Shown here: one piece after another, positions 56,535 to 64,000 of the stretch
Layout of the letters: every line of letters begins with the position of its first letter
Position numbering within the stretch: the stretch's first letter is position 1
Source of the DNA: Ixodes scapularis
Taxonomy: Eukaryota > Arthropoda > Arachnida > Ixodida > Ixodidae
Reading direction: 5' to 3'
Length of the DNA: 64,000 nt
NCBI RefSeq assembly: GCF_016920785.2
Contig: NW_024609880.1
Location: 59,595,292 to 59,659,291, forward strand
The notes under the pieces: model-generated
Seen by the model: the letters and a program-made list of their open reading frames with translations, nothing else
Told to the model about the DNA's origin: nothing
The model's database searches: none
Position numbers and translations under genes: made by a program

Positions 56535-58000
56535 CATCCGTAGAAAATGTCCAGCGGGTGGAGGGGTGAGCACTTTGTGTAAACGGCGGCGAAGCTGATC
56601 AGAAATGCAGGATTTTGCAGCACCTGTGTCAACTAATGCTAAAAGCTTTTCTTCTCCAATGTAGACGGTAATAGTTGTAGGGCCAAGGTAAGGAGGATTT
56701 AGGACCGGAGACGGTAGTGCAGCCTGACCTCCATTGTTAAGACAGGCTGCGCTGCTTAGTTTGACGACGGAAGTCCGGTAGTAGCGTCAGTGAACGGCGA
56801 GACGGAGCGGTTTCGTCGAGGATAGGGGGAGGGTGATCGACCACGTCGGAATTCAGCAGCTGGAAAGGGACATGTGTTGCGATGGTCGTCATAATTGCGG
56901 CGGTCATTGGAACTGCCGTGGTTGTCGAAATTTCGGCGCGTGTCGTGGTCGTCAGAATGTCGAGTTTGATTCTGTGGGGTGCGACTGTAGGCTTCAGCAT
57001 TCATGCGGCGTCAGCAGTAGCGGATGATATGACCTGGGGCGTGATAGTAGAAGCATATCGGACGTTGATCTTGAGTGCGCCATTCCTCTGTCCGCCGGGG
57101 TGATAGGTAGCGTGTGGATGGAATTGAGACGTTGTGAGAAGTTTGCAGAGCGCAAATGTGTGGTGCTGAGTGCTGTAAAGAGCAGATGGGTGGTGAGGAA
57201 GTCGATGGTGCCATGCACGTGGGAGACGACGAAGAAATAGGACGAAGGGCAGCACGAAGTTCGTCTTTGATTACCTGTTCAATCTTAGGTGCCTCGGGTT
57301 GCGAGATTGAAGAACTGGCTGAGAGGCGCAGGGATCCCAAGAAGTCGCGCAGTTCGTCTCGAATTATTCGTCTGATGAGATTGGGGAGGTCAGTGTCGGC
57401 AGTTGTAGTTGAAACTTCAGGGAGCCGTTCAAATCCGGTGTTGGAGATCCGACCACTTTGAAGGTCTTCATAATGCTTGCATTCTGCAATGAGCTGCTGC
57501 ACGGTCTGAGGTGACCTGGGTGCGACGATGGAAAACAGCTCTTGGGATAATCCTTTGAAGAGGTGCTTGATTTTTTCGTCCTCCGGCATAGCTGCGTTGA
57601 CACGTCCGCAGAGGCGAAGGACGTCCTCGATGTAGGACGTCGATGTTTCGGAGGGGGCTTGGTACCTCCTGGAGAGTTTGTCCCGCGCTTGTTGTCTTCT
57701 GCGTTCAGGTGTACCGAAGACGTCTGCAAAGGCGGTTTTGAACGCATCCCATGAATTAATTTCTTCCTCGTGATTGTCGTACCATTGGAGTGCAGTCCCT
57801 TTGAGGAAAAATACGACGTTGGCGAGTTTGATGGTGTCGTCCCAACGGTTGTGTTGGCTCACCCGGTCGTAATTTTTGAGCCAGTCCAGAACGTCAGCGT
57901 CGGCTGAACCGGTGAAATCCTGGGGGTCACGTTGGCGAGTTTTGACCGTTTAAGTGTTGGTGGGGCGCTGGTCTCTTACATTCCCGTTATCGTCGTTCAT
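56535..58000 (-). pseudogene. Gypsy gag-protease with in-frame stops
   Basis: ATG at 58,000 (minus) begins MNDDNGNVRDQRPTNT, then TAA at 57,952-57,950. The frame continues through the capsid-like gag domain (DWLKNYDRVSQHNRWDD, LKGTALQWYDNH, KTAFADVFGT, LFKGLSQELF) to a zinc knuckle CFYYHAPGHIIRYC, in which the second Cys is replaced by Tyr. A TGA follows at 57,011. The same frame reopens to 56,756. A protease remnant follows (ALVDTGAAKSCIS) near 56,640. Gag packages the element RNA. Two stops plus the damaged knuckle make this copy inactive, but one-base LTR divergence says it is young. Confidence 0.82.
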
Positions 58001-58088
58001 GGTTGTGACAGTCGACCGTCCGCTGCGCAGCTCCAGGTTGGAATTACCAGATGATCAGGTTGGGGATCGCTAGCGCACCTCCACCAAG

Positions 58089-58239
58089 TGTTGAGACGTT
58101 GATAAAAGAGATTTAATAGAAGATAGGAGGAAAATGCGACCAGTATGAATGGCGGTACAGCATTCCAGAAGCGCCCGTGCCGAGCGCGCGCTTGGTCAAA
58201 CCCCTGCCTGTCTGTCCGTGCCACTCCTTCTTCCTTACA
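58089..58239 (-). repeat. Right LTR (5' LTR of the minus-strand gag)
   Basis: 151 bp on the minus strand. Followed inward by CTTGGTGGAGGTGCGC, in the primer-binding-site position. Confidence 0.88.
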
Positions 58240-58279
58240 ATATATACACACAAAGAGACATTCCCTACTCATTGAACAA

Positions 58280-59089
58280 AAGCCCTCACATTTCTTGAAA
58301 CGGTGTAATATCTAAGTTGGTTACAAAATGATCTGGCAAGTTATTCCATTCTGTAATACGCAATATTAAGGGAGAAAACATGAATGAGTTATTATGGGAG
58401 CGCCATTGAAGGAGTTTACATGTGTTGTCGTTTCGAGGAGAAATATAATGGTTTTTTTGACAATAAATGTTGTAAACGTGATGGAGGAAACACATGCTGT
58501 TACGTTTGTGTCGTGTGGCTAAGAAAGCAAGACCAAGTTTTTAATTTAGGGGAGACACTACTTTATGGAGAATAACCGTTTAGGATGAACCGTGTGGTTT
58601 TTTTTTAAATTGATTATCGGTTTGATATTAGATAATTTTGATGTGGATTTGACACAACGCTTGCGTATTCAAGTTTGCGTCGAATTATTGTTTTATAGGC
58701 GAGTAATTTTGTCGCTGCAGGGGCCATATAGAGATTCTGCCTCAAAAAGCTATAAATCTCGTTGAGCTGGTGATTATGTTGTCGATACGTTCATTCCACG
58801 CTAATGTTTCAGAAATATGGACACCCAAGTATTTGTATAATGGAACACTTTCTAATTGTTGTGCCAGTAATGAATATTCGCGAGATGATTTGGTCGAGTT
58901 GGTGGTAACGGACATTTGTTTGCATTTTCCGGGGTTAATATTCATCTGCCAATGAGTGCACCAGGAGCTTATGGTGTCGAGATCGTTTTGATGAATGTAA
59001 TCATCTGTTGGGTCAATAATAAAATTCAATAATTCTCGTGCCCTGAAAATCCGGCGAACACAAACAATATGTGCAGTGTAAATAAACAT
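58280..59089 (-). pseudogene. LINE RT remnant in block B
   Basis: Minus-strand translation: DPTDDYIHQNDLDTISSWC, THWQMNINPGKCKQMSVTT, VPLYKYLGVHISETLAWNER and, downstream, ITEWNNLPDHFVTNLDI. These are the C-terminal RT region of a jockey/CR1-like LINE. Homologous to 49,000-49,570. Confidence 0.75.
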
Positions 59090-60291
59090 GCCCTTTTACC
59101 GTTACATTTTGGAATCGATTGCGTAAATTAGTGGAAGATATAAAGACAAATACACCCGCGAAATGTATGTCACAAGACTGCATATATCGCCAGTGTATAT
59201 CGTGCGATCTATCTTATAAACGACCAAAATACATCAATAAACAAACGTTTTTCCTTTAGGTTTTATGGGCAACTTCCTGGCCTTGCGGCAAAGGAGGTTT
59301 TTCAACACATACTTTTTTGGTTCTTTAATGAACGTGCTATTAACCAATCGTTGCAACCTCTATGATCGGTTGTGATTCCGATCATTTAAAATAATGGGGA
59401 GATAATTTAATATAATTCCAAATAATTTTTAAGAATGCCAATAAAGTAGAACACATGTACAGCCTTCAGATTTTAGCAATGCCACGCGAACTTCGACAGG
59501 CCGCCAGATCTGCTCATTATGCCGGCGTTAAGGACTAGCTCAGCAAGGGTACACGTGTGTGGCAGAAGGCACACACCTAGCTCGATGACTTGCTTTTCTT
59601 TATTCATTCTTTATTCAGAGATTACCCCGCAGTGCCCGAGGGCGTTACAGCAGGGGGGTTACAATGCTGAAAAAAACACATCTCCACTTTCACTGCACAC
59701 TTGCAGCTCCGACAGCCCATTCCACTCTCGTATCGTTTTAACAAAAAAAGAGTTGGCGCACATCCTCGTCCTGGCGCGGAACTCTCTAATTTTTAAAGCG
59801 TGATCGTTCCGTTCAGAAATATAATATGGTTCTTTTAAGTAAGTTGCACTGTTAATTCCAGTTTTATTTTTAAATATCAAAAACAGAAACTTTAAACACA
59901 ATTTTTTTTACGGCGGGCTGAGAGAGGTTCCCAATTCAGTTCAGTCTTCATTTGAGTACAGCTGTCTCTCCGCCCGTACCGTCCCAGATCAAACCTAGCA
60001 GCTCTATTTTGTATTTTTTCAAGTTTGTCTATGAATGTTTTTTTTTCCGTGTCCCAGACGGCACAGGCATATTCCAAAATTGGCCTAACACATGTTAAAT
60101 ACGCGGTTACCTTTAAGTTAGGGTGTAAACATTTCAGGCTTCGTTGAATAAAGTTCAGCGCCCTGCCAGCCTTTACAATCACGTCATCCACATGTGAATT
60201 TCACGAACAGTCAGTTGATAACGTGACACCAAAGTATTCATACTTGGAGTCCTTGTTTACTAATCATCAGCACTTTCATCTTGTATATTAC

Positions 60292-60425
60292 ATAATCACA
60301 TAATCCCCTTCACTAGACGCGGCACCGCGGGCCTCCTTGGTACGGGCTGTTGCCTTTATGTGGTGTCGCGGCTCTCCTGAGCAAATAAAGATTATTATTA
60401 TTATTAATATTATTATTACTATATT
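60292..60425 (+). mobile_element. Short SINE/LINE tail inside the LINE
   Basis: A + strand fragment with GGTGTCGCGGCTCTCCTGAG and a tail AATAAAG(ATT)n. It interrupts the minus-strand RT between ETQYYI and DESADD. A 5'-truncated retroposon tail. Confidence 0.55.
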
Positions 60426-60797
60426 GTTATTTATATAATATTGGGTTTCAATTTTCTTCTTTTTAGTAAAATATAAATGCACACACTTTTTGGGATTTAA
60501 AGTCATTTTCCAAGTAGAGCACCACGTAGTAATGCATTCTAAATCTATTTGTAACTGGGTGGCATCATCTTTGTTACTAAATTTTCTGTAAAACACGCAA
60601 TCATCGACAAACAACCGAACACAAGATGAAATACAAAAGGAAATATCATTGATATATATTAGGAACAAAAGCGGCCCTAAGACAGAGCCCTGTGGGACTC
60701 CCGATGTAACATTAACGTATGTCGAACTTTTACCATTCACTAACACACACTGACAATGCTCTAGCAAATAATTTTCAATCCATCTTAATACTGTTAA

Positions 60798-61700
60798 AGG
60801 GGCGGTACAACAATTTGCGGGCTTTGGCTAATTAATTGCGGGAATTGATCCCGGCCACACATAAGAAACGAAGGAACGAAAACTATTCTTTCCTGCTTGC
60901 CCTAGTTTTCATTTAAAAAAATAAAAAAATTGGTATCTCTGGCACTCCTCAACTCAATATTGAAGCGACACCAGCTTCGCCTGTGACGTCATTCGGAGGG
61001 GCGTTGGTTTCCGGTTGGGCTCTTCTGGCTTCCGTTTCCCCGGCGCTCGCCGGCTCGCCAGGCTCGCCGCTCTCCCGCTCTCCCGCCGATTCCCGACCAA
61101 CATGGCAGCATGGGCGGACGGCCTGAGCGACGTCGAGCGCAAGATGCTTGGGACACGGCGGGCAGTCGAAGTCGAAGTCGAGACACCAGGAAGAATAACG
61201 ATACCACGATACCACGATACCACGGACCACGACCAACGCACTCCGTCGAGCGAGGGAAAGACAAAACGTCCGGGTTGATCGTGTAGCCGCCGTAGGCGCC
61301 TCGGGCGTCAACGGATGACGGCGACATCAGGTTTTATTGACTTGCGGTAGATGGCGCCACAAATAATTCATACCCTTTTAGCGGCAATATTAGGCTTTTG
61401 AAGTGTTTCTGCATGCCTAAACAACAAGTTTTTTTTTAACTTAACCTTAAATCAAGCTTACGATTGCCTAACACTATTACTTACAAAAACCACTCCGAAT
61501 GACGTCACACCACAGGTTCCATTTGCGTCCACCATGTGCACGCAGGTTGGGGAAAAAAGCGTTTTTATTTTACGATTACGCAGCGAAATAGAGGTATTTT
61601 GGGATATGGTGGCACTTTTGCTCTTACTTATGCCGAAGTAAACAATATAAAAAATACAAGCTGCACATTCGTTCTGTGTTAAAATCATTGCACCGCCCCT
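60798..61700. mobile_element. 903-bp TTAA-target DNA element (Kolobok/piggyBac-like)
   Basis: Inverted ends AGGGGCGGTACAA and TTGCACCGCCCCT are flanked by TTAA at 60,794-60,797 and 61,701-61,704. Removing the element and one TTAA restores the LINE frame (MLNIDL joined to TVLRWIEN). TTAA targets are used by piggyBac and Kolobok; the AGGGG terminus favours Kolobok. Inside are two or three overlapping open frames without domains. Confidence 0.8.
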
Positions 61701-63539
61701 TTAAGTCTATATTTAACATCTTAAGTTTATTTAGCAGAAGTGAATGCGAAACAGTATCGAAAGCCTTGCGAAAATCTAGGAATATACAATCTGTTTGGCC
61801 TCCCTCATCAACATTAGACGACAAGTCATGATAAAATTCGACAAGTTGCGCGGTGCAAGATAAGCCTTTACGGAAACCGTGCTGTTGTTTAGAGAATAGA
61901 TTGTTTTTGTCATATGATTTAATATTTAAGTGTATAAAATATGTTCTATGACCTTGCATGAGATGGAGGTTAATGAAATAGGCCTGTAGTTTTCGACATC
62001 TTTCCTAGAACCACCTTTGTGAATGGGGACTATGTGAGCGGTCTTCCAGTCGTTTGGCAAGAGACCCACAGATAGCGACTTCGCATAAATTAAATAAAGA
62101 TAGAGTGAAATCGGATGAACACAGCGCTTAAGCACACGAGGAGATATGCCATCTGGGCCATTAACCTTAGTTTCGTCGATACTCTTTAGTAGCACTTCGA
62201 TACCACTCACGCTTAGTTCCACTGGCTGCATTATTGGGACAGTGCTCACAGGTGAAAAACAATTACAGTCGTAATTGTTTTTGTTCGCACAAGTGCCGTC
62301 TTGCCAGTCTAGGCCTGGCAAGTTAAAATTTTCCGCTCGCAAAATAGTTTGGCCAGAGGTCTCGGAGACAATATCGTACAGTAGCTGCAAGGTGCCGAAA
62401 TCCCAGTTTGGTGGTCGGTAAAACGCCCCAACAACACATGAAGAATGTCCAGTTAAAGTGACTGTGCACCAGATTGACTCGACGGTGTCGGGACCAAGAT
62501 CGAGTACAGATGACGTTAGTCAAGAATGAATTAGCAAAAAGACCCTTCACCGGGGCGGGGCCTATCCTTCCGATAAGCAATAAATTCCTTCGGAAATACT
62601 TCACTATCGCTGATAGAGGGATTCAGCCAAGATTCAGTCCCAAACACAATATCAGCCTTGACGGACGCGATTAATCCTGCAAGTTCATCGACTTTATTTA
62701 CTACACTTCTGCAATTTACATGAATAGCAACTAAATACCGACGAACTGTTTCCTTTTTTTTTTTTGTGGGGCGTCAATGTTTCGGGACAGGAACAAATTC
62801 CCCTTTTCCTTTGTCCGAAGTAAACACCTTACCTTTAACAATTAGTTTGTCAAAGTTTAATTTTACCTGATTTTCTCTATCTGCCTTTTTTAATTTTTGC
62901 AAATACCCATAGTAGCCTGCGGATGTCTCGAGTTTCGGGTGAGTAGTCCTGGTCTGCGCTGTAGGTTGTACCCTTAAACTTTTTGGCGTTCGACATAATG
63001 TCCTGCTTTTCTTTGTAAGACGCAAAATTTGAAATAATCGGCCTTTTTTTCTCGTGACTGTAACGACCAATTCGATGCGCTCTTTGTACCGATGTCAATT
63101 CGATACCCAGGCTGGTTTTACAAATGCGCTCGATTATTTTTTCGGATTGATCCCACGTTTCTGAGTGGTTGTCCTCTACACCATAGAAAACAAGATTTTG
63201 TCGGCGACTTCTATTTTCCAAGTCTACGCCCTTGTACTTCAAGTCCTTAACTTGTTGGGCTAAATATTTCATAGAATTAGCTTGTTCAGATACCAGTTTG
63301 TTAACGCTTGACGCCAAGATAAGGCGCTGACCAACCGGCCGGCCGGAGTTCAAGCAATATTGTTAAAACATCTGAAGGCTGTACATTAAAATGTGTCACA
63401 ACTCACTAGTTAGAAATCAGGCTAATGCCTTGTTTGTTATATCCGAGAAATATTAAGTACTGTCTGAAGGAATAAGTGTTAAGTAATTGTTTTCATTTAT
63501 AAGAGGTATAAGGTATTACTTAATGAAATAAAAATGAGG

Positions 63540-64000
63540 TTAAGTATTTGATATTATTAAGCAGATATCGTACACCATCGACTTCATTTTTAATTCTTCA
63601 AAATTTGATTAAGGTAACCAAATACCATAATGCAATGCATGTTACGCTTTCTTAGTAATCGCATTATTTGCACCTTTTAAGAAATGGATAAAAAAACTAA
63701 TTAAAAGCCGGACTATATTTATATACGAATATCTTCGCAGAAGCTGAAATTGTGATGCGCTGAATGTTAGCATGATTGCAACCTTGAAAATTCTTTGTTT
63801 GTATTGAATGTAGGTAATTTTTCCGACCCTAAACGTCGCTACGTTAAGTATTTTAAATTACCAGATGTCGTAAACCATTGACTTCTGTTTTAATTCTTCA
63901 AAACTTGATTAAGGTAATCGAATACCATAATACAATGCATATTACGCTTTCTTAGTAATTGTATTCTTCGCACCTTTTAAGAAATGAACAAAACACTAAA
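63540..64000 (+). repeat. ~300-bp tandem duplication at the window end
   Basis: GTTAAGTATTT...CAGATATCGTA...ACTTGATTAAGGTAA from 63,540 recurs from 63,842 with ~90% identity and runs off the end. The unit matches 51,895-52,060 in block A, where it is single. So the block B promoter-distal region is itself partly duplicated. Confidence 0.75.

Larger units (their letters stand above)
56068..58239 (-). mobile_element. Gypsy fragment with inverted LTRs
   Basis: 151-bp LTRs at 56,068-56,218 (+ orientation) and 58,089-58,239 (- orientation) differ at one base by eye but point in opposite directions (TGTAAGG...CAACA facing inward). The interior encodes gag and protease on the minus strand, starting from the right LTR; RT and integrase are missing. 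Both sides are flanked by ATATAT, compatible with a target duplication, and block A has the uninterrupted site (GATATATAAAC at 49,070). The unit therefore seems to have entered as one piece. Confidence 0.82.
59596..63305 (-). mobile_element. 5'-truncated LINE with ORF1, EN and RT parts
   Basis: Block A gives the empty site, so the ends are well defined. GCTT flanks both sides (59,592-59,595; 63,306-63,309). Reading the minus strand: ORF1 from 63,305 (VNKLVSEQANSMKYLAQQVK, then NLVFYGVEDN, VQRAHRIGRY, NFASYKEKQDI), an endonuclease remnant at 62,300-62,430 (AFYRPPNWDF-like, NFNLPGLDW), RT at 61,705-62,290 (NGPDGISPRVLKRC, KGGSRKDVENYRPISLTS, FRKGLSC, IFLDFRKAFDTVSHSLL) and 60,450-60,790 (TSGVPQGSVLGPLLFLIYIN, VRLFVDDCVFY), then a C-terminal part to 59,700. 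Two insertions interrupt it. Confidence 0.85.
54308..63839 (+). repeat. Duplicated block B, expanded by insertions
   Basis: Homologue of block A in the same order and orientation. Relative to A it carries a CACGTG MITE (55,451-56,002), an inverted-LTR gypsy unit (56,068-58,239) and a LINE (59,596-63,305). At 63,700-63,835 it still matches the sequence 5' of cuticle gene 3 (52,090-52,190), so it is probably the upstream region of a further cuticle gene. Confidence 0.85.

Noticed and set aside
60954..61327. Arg/Pro/Ser-rich overlapping frames of 95-120 codons
   Set aside because: They lie wholly inside the TTAA-flanked non-autonomous element, overlap in three frames and have no domain.

Overview
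The window looks like hard-tick (ixodid, probably metastriate) nuclear DNA. Three Rebers-Riddiford cuticle-protein genes of arachnid type sit in tandem on the + strand in a sea of transposable elements: Penelope-like elements with GIY-YIG nucleases, Ty3/gypsy elements, CR1/jockey-like LINEs, tRNA-derived SINEs and many TIR/MITE elements. The only host genes I can support are the cuticle genes. Each has three exons: a 12-nt first coding exon, a 54-nt exon completing the signal peptide, and a long last exon with the chitin-binding domain and an Ala/His/Val-rich tail. Cuticle gene 1 (2,469-4,499) and cuticle gene 3 (52,597-53,713) look intact. Cuticle gene 2 (31,968-36,864) keeps its TATA box, splice sites and poly(A) signal, but its start codon reads ATC and codon 45 is TAG, so it is a young pseudogene. 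Its second intron also holds a 2-kb antisense LINE.

Between cuticle genes 1 and 2 (4.5-31.9 kb) lies a nest of elements. The 5' (RT) half of a Penelope element lies at 6,640-8,676 and its 3' (GIY-YIG) half at 29,963-30,702. Both outer ends carry the same ~100-bp repeat, and the reading frame resumes if the intervening 21.3 kb is removed. That 21.3 kb is bounded by a 12-bp inverted repeat (CCCAAGCAGCAC) next to minisatellites. Inside it are MITEs and a transposon with ~1-kb terminal inverted repeats (17,913-27,604). That transposon is itself split by an almost complete gypsy element (20,485-26,712; 640-bp LTRs, 5-bp target duplication). The gypsy pol order is protease-integrase-RT-RNase H, with integrase before RT, the order described for Gmr1-type elements and unlike canonical Ty3/gypsy.

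From 47.9 kb to the end, a segment is present twice. Block A (47.9-52.2 kb) leads into cuticle gene 3. Block B (54.3-64.0 kb) is its homologue and should lead into a fourth cuticle gene just past the window. Comparing the blocks gives pre-insertion sites for several elements: an integrase-only gypsy derivative in A, and in B a CACGTG-rich MITE, a gypsy fragment with inverted LTRs, and a 5'-truncated LINE that carries a TTAA-flanked DNA element.

All assignments come from reading the sequence and from remembered family motifs. No database search was run, and identities are by eye.
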